A stretch of DNA of 64,000 nt from Pseudoalteromonas piscicida (lineage in GTDB: Bacteria > Pseudomonadota > Gammaproteobacteria > Enterobacterales > Alteromonadaceae), in NCBI RefSeq assembly GCF_002208135.1, contig NZ_CP021646.1, positions 1,595,501 to 1,659,500 on the forward strand. Reading direction: 5' to 3'. Shown here in pieces: positions 57,221 to 64,000 of the stretch (its first letter is position 1; each line of letters opens with the position of its first letter). The notes beneath the pieces are model-generated. The model saw only the letters and a list, made by a program, of their open reading frames with translations. It searched no databases and had not been told where the DNA came from. The position numbers and the translations under genes were made by a program.

Positions 57221-57256
57221 TAACGCAGGTCTCAAGTGCTAACGCCACCTGCGTTA
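57221..57256 (+). promoter_or_regulatory. Hairpin in the infC-rpmI leader, possible L20 control element
   Basis: Perfect 10-bp stem (TAACGCAGGT / ACCTGCGTTA) with a 16-nt loop in the 181-bp gap between infC and rpmI. A second stem AAGGT-ATTGA-ACCTT follows at about 57271-57285. In E. coli, ribosomal protein L20 represses rpmI-rplT translation by binding structures in this region. Similar use here is inference from position. Confidence 0.55.
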
Positions 57257-57377
57257 TCCGGTTTTAAAGTAAGGTATTGAACCTTCACCGGTTTTAGGAA
57301 GTAAGCTAGGCCTACAAGTGAGTTTATCTCCGCCTACTTACATTGTGTTAAAGCAATATCATTCGGAGTTATTGCAA

Positions 57378-57578
57378 ATGGCTTATAAGCTAAAATCACA
57401 CAGAGGTGCTGCTAAGCGCTTCAAAAAGACTGCTTCTGGCGGTTACAAGCGTAAACAGTCGCATCTTCGTCACATTCTGACTAAGAAATCTTCAAAGCGT
57501 AAATTACACCTTCGTGCTAAGTCTATGGTTCATAAGAATGACCTAGGCCTAATCGATCGTATGTTACCATTCGCTTAA
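57378..57578 (+). CDS. rpmI: 50S ribosomal protein L35
   Basis: A 66-residue basic protein of the large ribosomal subunit. The start at the ATG at 57378 gives [20 protein letters not shown], the family N-terminus. An upstream in-frame GTG at 57318 would add 20 non-conserved residues and is rejected. GGAG lies about 10 nt before the [18 protein letters not shown] is also conserved. Followed by rplT after 15 bp. Confidence 0.96.
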   Translation: MAYKLKSHRGAAKRFKKTASGGYKRKQSHLRHILTKKSSKRKLHLRAKSMVHKNDLGLIDRMLPFA

Positions 57579-57593
57579 TAGAGGATATCAGAA

Positions 57594-57953
57594 ATGGCAA
57601 GAGTTAAACGCGGCGTAGTTGCACGTGCACGTCACAAAAAAGTATTAAAGCAAGCTAAAGGTTACTATGGAGCGCGTTCACGCGTTTACCGCGTAGCTTT
57701 CCAAGCGGTAACTAAAGCTGGTCAATATGCTTACCGTGACCGTCGTGCTAAGAAACGTACTTTCCGTCAACTATGGATTGCTCGTATCAACGCAGCTGCA
57801 CGTCAAAATGGTCTTTCTTACAGCCGTTTCATCAATGGCCTTAAAAAGTCATCGATTGAAATCGATCGTAAGATCCTAGCTGATATCGCAGTATACGACC
57901 AAGTAGCTTTCGCAGCACTAGTTGCAAAAGCAAAAGATGGTCTAGCTGCTTAA
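57594..57953 (+). CDS. rplT: 50S ribosomal protein L20
   Basis: Large-subunit assembly protein and, in E. coli, autorepressor of rpmI-rplT. The 119 residues show [40 protein letters not shown], and [19 protein letters not shown] [20 protein letters not shown]. Near-identical in length to E. coli (118). Last gene of the operon; a palindrome and a strong terminator follow. Confidence 0.97.
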   Translation: MARVKRGVVARARHKKVLKQAKGYYGARSRVYRVAFQAVTKAGQYAYRDRRAKKRTFRQLWIARINAAARQNGLSYSRFINGLKKSSIEIDRKILADIAVYDQVAFAALVAKAKDGLAA

Positions 57954-57964
57954 TAAGCAGAACT

Positions 57965-57988
57965 AGATTTAGTCTTAAGACTAAATCT
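57965..57988. repeat. Perfect 24-bp palindrome downstream of rplT
   Basis: Two 12-bp arms (AGATTTAGTCTT and its complement) with no spacer, 12 bp past the rplT stop and just before the terminator. It could be a second transcript-end structure or a protein-binding site. Confidence 0.65.
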
Positions 57989-57995
57989 GGTATTG

Positions 57996-58020
57996 AAAAG
58001 GAGCCTATGGCTCCTTTTTT
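57996..58020 (+). terminator. Intrinsic terminator after rplT
   Basis: 10-bp stem (AAAAGGAGCC / GGCTCCTTTT) with a TAT loop and trailing Ts. It also faces the end of the convergent SDR gene. Confidence 0.95.
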
Positions 58021-58049
58021 AGTTTTACATTCAATATTTATTCTAACCG

Positions 58050-58883
58050 TTAGCGGTTTTTCATTAAGACTTTATCCAGCATCTTGCTACTCAATATTCG
58101 TTTCAAATATCCCATCAAATAGGTAGGAAACGTAACGTAATATCTCGGCTTTGCAGTTGTAGCATTCAGTGCGTGTTGCAGCGCTTTATAAACAGCTTCT
58201 GGTCCTAAGGTAAATTTTTGCGGAGCTTCTTCTGAACCTAAGCGGTTAAGCTGCGCCTGATACGCTTTGTGATGTGCGCTATTTTGGTGGTCGATATTAG
58301 CCAAAAAGGCGCGTTTCGCGTTTTCTCTAAATTTAGACACGATTGGACCTGGCTCTATTAGGCTAACTTGAATATTGCTACCCGAAAGCTCCATGCGTAG
58401 GGTGTCGGTAAGTCCTTCAAGTGCAAATTTGCTCGCATTATAGGCGCCACGATATGGCAGTGCGACTAATCCAAGCACGGATGAGTTATGAATAATACGG
58501 CCTGCGCCTTGCTTACGCATTTGCTCAACCGCAAGACAGGTGAGCGTATGCCAGCCAAAAAAGTTAACTTCGAATTGTTGCCGTAACACGTCTGTAGATA
58601 AGTCTTCTACCGCACCGGGTTGACCGTAGGCACCGTTATTAAATAGCGCGTCGAGCCGACCATTTGCGATTGCCAAAGCTTGGGAAAATCCCTCATGTAT
58701 ACTTTGCTCGCACGCCAAGTCTAGCAAAATACATTGGATGTCTGTGCCTTCAAATTTATTCAAGTCTTCTGCATTTCTAACTGAAGCAATAACTTGATAT
58801 CCTGCTTTTGACAATTGCACAGCGCAGTAATAACCAATCCCGCTAGAACAACCCGTGATTAAAATTGATTTTTGTACGCTCAT
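58050..58883 (-). CDS. Short-chain dehydrogenase/reductase family oxidoreductase
   Basis: NAD(P)-dependent oxidoreductase of the classical SDR type. I start at the ATG at 58883 (MSVQKSILITGCSSGIGYYC) with AGGGAT just upstream; a TTG at 58922 would add 13 residues. The 277 residues show the cofactor motif TGCSSGIG, the NNGAYG motif, catalytic Ser in HNSSVLGLVALP, and YNASKFALEG (Tyr/Lys). Short C-terminal extension with a hydrophobic stretch. Substrate unknown. The gene is convergent with rplT. Confidence 0.87.
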   Translation of the reverse strand: MSVQKSILITGCSSGIGYYCAVQLSKAGYQVIASVRNAEDLNKFEGTDIQCILLDLACEQSIHEGFSQALAIANGRLDALFNNGAYGQPGAVEDLSTDVLRQQFEVNFFGWHTLTCLAVEQMRKQGAGRIIHNSSVLGLVALPYRGAYNASKFALEGLTDTLRMELSGSNIQVSLIEPGPIVSKFRENAKRAFLANIDHQNSAHHKAYQAQLNRLGSEEAPQKFTLGPEAVYKALQHALNATTAKPRYYVTFPTYLMGYLKRILSSKMLDKVLMKNR

Positions 58884-59006
58884 TTGATCCCTAAAGTTAT
58901 GGTTATCTGCGATTAACTGCAAATTTTTGTTGAATCACCGCACATTGTAAGCCGATATCTAAAATATTGATATAATTGGCAGATAAAAGCAGAGGAATAG
59001 AGAAAT

Positions 59007-60797
59007 ATGATGAGTTCCAGCATTATTATGCTTACTGCAATGCTTGGTATGAATGGTCATTTACCACCCTTGATGGAGTGGCAGGGCAAAAGCGAACAAC
59101 TATTACAACAACAGGGCCCATTAACGACTGACTTTGAACTAAGCGGCGCGATAGATTCTCCTAATTATGCAGACACGATGGCATTTGTTGATCGTCTAGT
59201 GGCCGCTAATCCGACTCAATTTAAGCTGGAGACTATTGGGTTTAGCAATAGTAATCGCGCAATTAAGATGATTGTTGCGACGGAGCAGGGCGGCGATAAG
59301 TCAAACGTTATTAACAATGGCAAGCCAACCATTTTAGTGCAAGCTGGTATTCATGCCGGGGAAATTGACGGTAAAGATGCCATGTTTATGATGCTGCGCG
59401 ATATTGCAACCGGTAAGCGTCGTGATATTTTGACGAAAGTGAATTTACTCTTTATTCCTATTCTAAACGTAGATGGGCATGAAAGGCGCAGTGAGTTTAA
59501 CCGTATAAATCAACGCGGACCGACCGTTATGGGCTTTAGAACCAATGCCAATAACTTAAATCTCAATCGTGATTACACTAAATTAGACACGCCGGGAGTT
59601 AAGGCGGTCATGCAGGTGATTAACGAATACAATCCGGATCTCTACATTGATGTCCATGTAACGGATGGCGCTGACTATCAATACGATGTCACTTATGGTT
59701 TTAACCCCACTTTTGCAAGTGAGTCTCCGGCGATAGCCGAGGTATTAGAGAATCAGATTTCGCCACAAATTAACGCAGCGCTTGCCGCTCAAGGACATAT
59801 TCCAGGTCCACTCGTGTTTGTGATGGATAAGCGAGACTTTAAAAAAGGGCTAGCTGGTTGGGTGGCAACGCCGCGATTTTCAAATGGTTGGGGAGATTTA
59901 AAAGGGCTGCCGACCATATTGGTAGAAAATCACTCTTTGAAACCGTATAAGCAGCGTGTGCTAGGCACCTATGTTTTTATGGATGGTGTTATCAGTGGCC
60001 TTTCAAGCAATATTCAGGCACTACGAGAAGCCGTTCAAAAAGAGGCTGAATTTACACCTAAACAATTGGTTGTTGAACGCAGCTATGCAAAAGAGCCTGA
60101 CTACGTTCAATTTAAAGGCATTAAATACAAGCAGTTTGAAAGCGCATTGTCTGGACATGTGGAAGCCAAGTATTTAGGCGAGCCACAAGACTATGATAAG
60201 TTGCCAATTTATTGGCAGAAGGAAGCAAAAACAACGGTTAATGTACCTGAGCAATTTTACATTCCACCGGCATACCCAGAAGTTGTCGAGAAGTTAAAGC
60301 TGCACGGAATAGTCGTTTCTAAACTACCGGACGGATCGGTACTAGAAAATGTAAGCCAAGCATCAGTAAAAGACTACAAGTTCGATATTGCTCCTTTTGA
60401 AGGGCGCTTTAGAGTGAATGCGACTTTTGATATTAATGAGTTAACAGACAAGGTCGACCTAAGTGGCTGGTATAAAGTCGCAACAGCGCAAAAATCTGGA
60501 GAGCTGGTGACTCACTTATTGCACCCAGAAGCACCTGACTCATTTTTTGCTTGGGGAGATTTCAACACTATTTTCCAACGTACAGAATATGTTGAAAATT
60601 ATGCACTTGAACCTTTTGCGCGAAAAATGCTAAAACAAAATCCAGCTATGGCATTGGCTTTTGATAAAAAAATACGCGAAGACAAGCAGTTTGCAAACGA
60701 TCCAAAAGCGAGGATGGAGTGGCTTTATGCAAGAACTCCATTTTATGATAATGCGTATCTTAAATATCCCATTTTGATGTCGTTTGGAGCGAATTAA
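59007..60797 (+). CDS. M14-family zinc carboxypeptidase-like protein
   Basis: A 596-residue M14 peptidase. The start has a short hydrophobic segment (MMSSSIIMLTAMLGMNG), perhaps a weak signal peptide. Zinc ligands are visible in AGIHAGEIDGKDAM (HxxE) and DVHVTDGADYQYD (His). The catalytic Glu is probably in TILVENHSLKPYKQRV. NLNRDYTKLDTP holds the substrate-binding Asn-Arg. The long C-terminal part (about 340-596) is beta-rich and not assigned. A start at the second ATG (59010) is equally possible. It ends 2 bp before the hydrolase gene, so the two may be co-transcribed. Confidence 0.85.
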   Translation: MMSSSIIMLTAMLGMNGHLPPLMEWQGKSEQLLQQQGPLTTDFELSGAIDSPNYADTMAFVDRLVAANPTQFKLETIGFSNSNRAIKMIVATEQGGDKSNVINNGKPTILVQAGIHAGEIDGKDAMFMMLRDIATGKRRDILTKVNLLFIPILNVDGHERRSEFNRINQRGPTVMGFRTNANNLNLNRDYTKLDTPGVKAVMQVINEYNPDLYIDVHVTDGADYQYDVTYGFNPTFASESPAIAEVLENQISPQINAALAAQGHIPGPLVFVMDKRDFKKGLAGWVATPRFSNGWGDLKGLPTILVENHSLKPYKQRVLGTYVFMDGVISGLSSNIQALREAVQKEAEFTPKQLVVERSYAKEPDYVQFKGIKYKQFESALSGHVEAKYLGEPQDYDKLPIYWQKEAKTTVNVPEQFYIPPAYPEVVEKLKLHGIVVSKLPDGSVLENVSQASVKDYKFDIAPFEGRFRVNATFDINELTDKVDLSGWYKVATAQKSGELVTHLLHPEAPDSFFAWGDFNTIFQRTEYVENYALEPFARKMLKQNPAMALAFDKKIREDKQFANDPKARMEWLYARTPFYDNAYLKYPILMSFGAN

Positions 60798-60799
60798 CA

Positions 60800-61441
60800 A
60801 TGCAAGTGTTCACTATTCCAGTTACCCCGTTTATGCAAAATTGTCGTGTTATTGTATGCCCAGAAACACAGGCTGCAGCAATTGTAGACCCAGGTGGTGA
60901 ACCGGAAAAAATTATTGCGCGGTTGAATGCGCAGGGAATAGTGCCAAGCATGATTTTGCTCACCCATGCACACCTCGATCATGTGGGGGCGAGTACAGCA
61001 TTAAGTAAACATTTTAACATCGAGATTATTGGGCCTCATCAGGGCGACCAGTTTTGGTTGGAAGCCTTGCCAATGCAATCGCAAATGTTTGGTTTTCCTA
61101 ATCATGCTGCTTTTTTACCAACTAAGTGGCTAAATGATGGTGATAACGTTAAAGTGGGAAACCTAGAACTCGAAGTCAGACATTGTCCAGGGCATACTCC
61201 GGGGCACGTGGTGTTTTATGAACCGAGCTCAAAGCAGGTCTTAGTGGGAGATGTGTTGTTCAAAGGCTCTGTTGGTAGGACCGACTTTCCAAAAGGCGAT
61301 GCTGTTCAACTTAAACAGTCTATTGAAGATAAGCTGTTTACTTTACCTGATGAAGTAGTGGTGCATTCGGGACATGGTGAAAATACCTCAATTGGCTTCG
61401 AAAAGGCGACAAACCCTTTTATGAGTGGCCGATTTGGTTAA
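60800..61441 (+). CDS. MBL-fold hydrolase, YcbL-like (type II glyoxalase-related)
   Basis: Metallo-beta-lactamase-fold hydrolase of 213 residues. The metal motif is LTHAHLDHVGAST (HxHxDH, about 53-59). Further ligands are in CPGHTPGHVVFY (His), VLVGDVLFKGSVGRTDFPKG (Asp) and VVHSGHGENTSIGFEK (His). Its closest known type is YcbL, a single-domain glyoxalase II-like thioesterase; the usual C-terminal substrate domain of GloB is absent. The ATG is 2 bp after the peptidase stop. Confidence 0.88.
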   Translation: MQVFTIPVTPFMQNCRVIVCPETQAAAIVDPGGEPEKIIARLNAQGIVPSMILLTHAHLDHVGASTALSKHFNIEIIGPHQGDQFWLEALPMQSQMFGFPNHAAFLPTKWLNDGDNVKVGNLELEVRHCPGHTPGHVVFYEPSSKQVLVGDVLFKGSVGRTDFPKGDAVQLKQSIEDKLFTLPDEVVVHSGHGENTSIGFEKATNPFMSGRFG

Positions 61442-61551
61442 AATAGTGGAAGTGGCATAGTGGTGATGTGGATTTTTTAATTTGCTATGCTTCAGGGAAT
61501 AACAATCAGCATCGGTTAAAAGACTGATGTGCTAATTAAACTAGAATAAAT

Positions 61552-62010
61552 ATGTCATTAAACCAAGTAGATCGCCAAATACTGGCATTGTTACAGCAAG
61601 ACGCAAGTCTTTCTACCGCTGAAATCGCTGATCAAGTGGGACTATCTCAGTCACCTTGTTGGCGTCGCATCGCTAAATTAGAGCAAGACGGCTATATCAA
61701 AGGCAAAGTTGCATTGCTGGATGAGAAAAAACTCGGATTTGATATGTTGGTTTATGCGCATGTTAGACTCTCAAATCATGGCCGTAATAATCTTGCTGAA
61801 TTTGAAAAACTGATTTTGAGCTATGACGAAGTGACAGAGTGCTACTCTATGGCAGGTACCATGGACTTTATGCTGCGTATCATTTCGAAAGGGATTGAAG
61901 GCTATGAGCAATTTGTTCGTGACAACTTACTAAATTTAGAGTTCGTACAGGAAGTTCACTCGAATGTTACGATGACTTGCGTCAAGCGCAGCACTTCCTT
62001 ACCTCTTTAA
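61552..62010 (+). CDS. Lrp/AsnC-family transcriptional regulator
   Basis: A 152-residue regulator. The N-terminal HTH (LSTAEIADQVGLSQSPCWRR, about 19-38) and the C-terminal RAM/ligand domain (about 65-145, with CYSMAGTMDFMLRIISKGIE) are clear. SPCWRR is typical of the Lrp/AsnC group. Binds amino acids in family members; its ligand and targets are unknown. It stands alone downstream of the hydrolase. Confidence 0.9.
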   Translation: MSLNQVDRQILALLQQDASLSTAEIADQVGLSQSPCWRRIAKLEQDGYIKGKVALLDEKKLGFDMLVYAHVRLSNHGRNNLAEFEKLILSYDEVTECYSMAGTMDFMLRIISKGIEGYEQFVRDNLLNLEFVQEVHSNVTMTCVKRSTSLPL

Positions 62011-62213
62011 TACAATCGTTGCCCTGCTTTGTTGAGTAGGGCTTCCCGTCATCTTTTCACCATTGTTTTATACTACAATACAAGCCACTTTATTAAGCTA
62101 TGTATCGCAAACGAGTTCGCAGAACAAGCTTGTATCTTATTTGTTAAAGGCGTTGATTTTTGCTAAAATCCGCCGCCTTTGTGTTCATAGTCAATTCACA
62201 CCAGAGGATATTG

Positions 62214-63770
62214 ATGTTTAATCTTATCAGCAAAGCACCTAGCTCTGCTAAAAACGATGTACTGTCTGGGCTTACGGTCGCTTTGGCACTTGTGCCTGAG
62301 GCTGTGGCTTTCGCTTTTGTTGCACAAGTGGACCCGTTAGTCGGTTTATACGCAGCATTTATTGTAGGTCTTGTGACTTCAATCTTTGGTGGTAGGCCAG
62401 GTATGATCTCCGGTGCAACGGGGGCGCTAGCCGTTGTAATGGTGAGCCTTGTTGTTGAGCATGGTGTAGAGTATCTCTTTGCAACAGTATTACTCATGGG
62501 CTTCTTACAAATACTCGCGGGTATATTTAAACTCGGCAAGTTTATACGTATGGTACCGCATCCAGTGATGTTAGGCTTTGTTAATGGCTTGGCTATCGTT
62601 ATCTTCTTGGCCCAGCTTGGACAATTCAAAGTACTTGATGACCAGGGTAATCTTACGTGGATGCAAGGCGAGGCACTATACATTATGGCTGGCTTGGTGG
62701 CATTGACTATGGCCATCATTCACTTTTTACCAAAGCTAACAACCGCTGTACCTTCTAGCCTTGTGGCAATTTTAGTGGTAACCGGTATTGTTATTGGTTT
62801 AGATTTAGATGCTCGTAATGTACTTGATTATCTTAAAGATATGTCGGGTAATGCAGATGCAACAATTGCCGGTGGTTTTCCTGCTTTTCATATCCCAGAA
62901 GTGCCTTGGACATTTGAAACATTTAAAATCATCTTCCCATACGCGCTTATATTAGCAGCGATTGGCTTGATTGAATCCTTATTAACGCTCACGCTAATCG
63001 ACGAAATCACCGAAACACGTGGTCACAGCAACCGTGAATGTATTGGACAAGGCGCAGCTAATGTCACGTGTGGTGTGTTTGGTGCGATGGGTGGTTGTGC
63101 AATGATTGGGCAATCAATGATTAATATTAATTCAGGTGGGCGTAGCCGTTTGTCAGGTATCACAGCGGCATTGTTACTACTAGTATTTATTCTATTTGCA
63201 GCAAGCCTTATTGAGATGATCCCGCTTGCGGCTTTAGTTGGTGTAATGTTTATGGTTGTATTAGGGACTTTTGAATGGTCAAGTTTTAGATTAATTAGAA
63301 AGATCCCTAAATCAGATGCCTTTGTAATTGTCTTGGTGTCGGGTGTTACCGTAATTACAGATTTGGCAATTGCGGTTTGTGTTGGTGTTATTGTTTCTGC
63401 ACTCGTATTTGCGTGGGAGCACGCGAAACATATTTACACTAATAACTATATTGATGAGCAAGGCTCAAAAGTGTACGAATTACACGGGCCACTGTTTTTT
63501 GGTTCAGTGAAAAACTTTGCTGAGCTATTTGATGTTAATAACGACCCAGATGACATCATTGTCGAGTTTAAACATAGCCGTGTTGCCGATCACAGTGCAA
63601 TTGAAGCGATCGATGCTTTAGCTGAACGTTATAAAAAGGCAGGCAAAACGTTACATCTTCGTCACTTAAGCCATGACTGTAAAGTATTGCTGAGCAAGGC
63701 TAAAGATCTAGTTGAGCTAGATGGCCAGGCAGATCCTACTTATAAAGTGGCGTCTGACAAACTTGCTTAA
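62214..63770 (+). CDS. SulP-family anion transporter with STAS domain
   Basis: Inner-membrane transporter of the SulP (SLC26-like) family for sulfate, bicarbonate or a similar anion. I start at the ATG at 62214 ([20 protein letters not shown]) with AGAGGAT just upstream; an earlier in-frame start at 62160 adds 18 unrelated residues. The 518 residues have about 12-14 helices. Family segments are [40 protein letters not shown] and [14 protein letters not shown]. The C-terminal STAS domain (about 430-515) has [19 protein letters not shown]. No carbonic anhydrase gene is adjacent; the anion is not decidable. Confidence 0.92.
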   Translation: MFNLISKAPSSAKNDVLSGLTVALALVPEAVAFAFVAQVDPLVGLYAAFIVGLVTSIFGGRPGMISGATGALAVVMVSLVVEHGVEYLFATVLLMGFLQILAGIFKLGKFIRMVPHPVMLGFVNGLAIVIFLAQLGQFKVLDDQGNLTWMQGEALYIMAGLVALTMAIIHFLPKLTTAVPSSLVAILVVTGIVIGLDLDARNVLDYLKDMSGNADATIAGGFPAFHIPEVPWTFETFKIIFPYALILAAIGLIESLLTLTLIDEITETRGHSNRECIGQGAANVTCGVFGAMGGCAMIGQSMININSGGRSRLSGITAALLLLVFILFAASLIEMIPLAALVGVMFMVVLGTFEWSSFRLIRKIPKSDAFVIVLVSGVTVITDLAIAVCVGVIVSALVFAWEHAKHIYTNNYIDEQGSKVYELHGPLFFGSVKNFAELFDVNNDPDDIIVEFKHSRVADHSAIEAIDALAERYKKAGKTLHLRHLSHDCKVLLSKAKDLVELDGQADPTYKVASDKLA

Positions 63771-63820
63771 TAGCGATAGTTTGAATAAATGAATATAAAT
63801 TAACTGGTTAATTTATTTCG

Positions 63821-63846
63821 AAAAAAGGCACTGAGGTGCCTTTTTT
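63821..63846 (+). terminator. Intrinsic terminator after the SulP gene
   Basis: 11-bp stem (AAAAAAGGCAC / GTGCCTTTTTT) with a TGAG loop, 50 bp past the stop. The remaining 154 bases of the window show no recognisable gene. Confidence 0.93.
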
Positions 63847-64000
63847 ATTTGCGGCAAGGTGTGTAAAAACTGAGACCACCAGCAGTGAATAGAGACGACA
63901 TGCTGAGATATAATCCAGTTAAGATAGAAGAGGTATAATCATTTTGAAGTGGCAATCACTGGTTGATAACAGGCAGAGATTTTTCTGGGTATTACAAATA

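Noticed and set aside
62144..62719. 191-residue minus-strand ORF opposite the SulP gene
   Set aside because: Antisense shadow of a conserved transporter; composition (Pro/Thr/Asn-rich) and lack of motifs argue against a gene.

Overview
The window looks like chromosomal DNA of a marine gammaproteobacterium of the order Alteromonadales, most likely Pseudoalteromonas. This rests on gene content and order (msbA-lpxK-ycaR-kdsB; gltA divergent from sdhCDAB-sucABCD; thrS-infC-rpmI-rplT), a SucB with two lipoyl domains, AT-rich intergenic DNA, and protein sequences close to that group. It is an inference from reading; no database was searched. I see no rRNA, tRNA, CRISPR array, prophage or transposase.

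Layout. 1-5.2 kb: overlapping genes for lipid A export and LPS precursor synthesis (msbA, lpxK, Trm112-like, kdsB), then an RNA pseudouridine synthase and tcdA. 5.2-6.8 kb: csdA-csdE cysteine desulfurase pair on the minus strand. 6.9-18.5 kb: TCA-cycle block, with gltA on the minus strand and sdhCDAB, sucAB and sucCD on the plus strand. Hairpins separate the blocks, and a promoter plus a terminator-like leader precedes sucC. 18.5-19.4 kb: a Crp/Fnr-like regulator and a frameshifted antibiotic biosynthesis monooxygenase. 19.5-26.5 kb: a 4-hydroxyproline (collagen-type peptide) catabolic cluster with a Xaa-Pro peptidase, D-hydroxyproline oxidase, deaminase, epimerase, semialdehyde dehydrogenase and a GntR/FCD regulator. 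Two TTGTATACAA palindromes are candidate operators. 26.6-31.8 kb: a frameshifted exported fibrinogen-like protein, cytochrome b561, a membrane-anchored LuxR-type regulator and prpE. 31.8-32.4 kb: four ~151-bp tandem repeats. 32.4-39.9 kb: an efflux system (HlyD-like adaptor, MacB-like ATPase, two FtsX-like permeases) with its own NtrC-type response regulator and histidine kinase, preceded by a sigma-54-type promoter and repeated TGTCCG boxes. 39.9-40.1 kb: two more copies of the repeat family. 40.2-44.1 kb: a small membrane protein, catalase and a doubly frameshifted acyl-CoA ligase. 44.3-49.7 kb: an AcrAB-type RND pump divergent from a TetR regulator, with three 22-bp palindromes spaced exactly 33 bp apart between them. 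49.7-54.4 kb: an ABC exporter, an unrecognised exported protein, a DUF3010 protein and an exo/endonuclease-type protein. 54.7-58.0 kb: thrS-infC(AUU start)-rpmI-rplT. 58.0-63.8 kb: an SDR, an M14 peptidase, a YcbL-type hydrolase, an Lrp/AsnC regulator and a SulP transporter.

Most of the window is core metabolism. The accessory interest lies in regulatory architecture: the triple TetR operator array, the sigma-54 efflux module, the sucC leader attenuator-like element and the hydroxyproline operators. A second theme is four apparent single-base deletions, all at short G/C runs, which break three genes and point to a systematic base-calling problem as much as to real decay. I did not find an obviously new multi-gene system.
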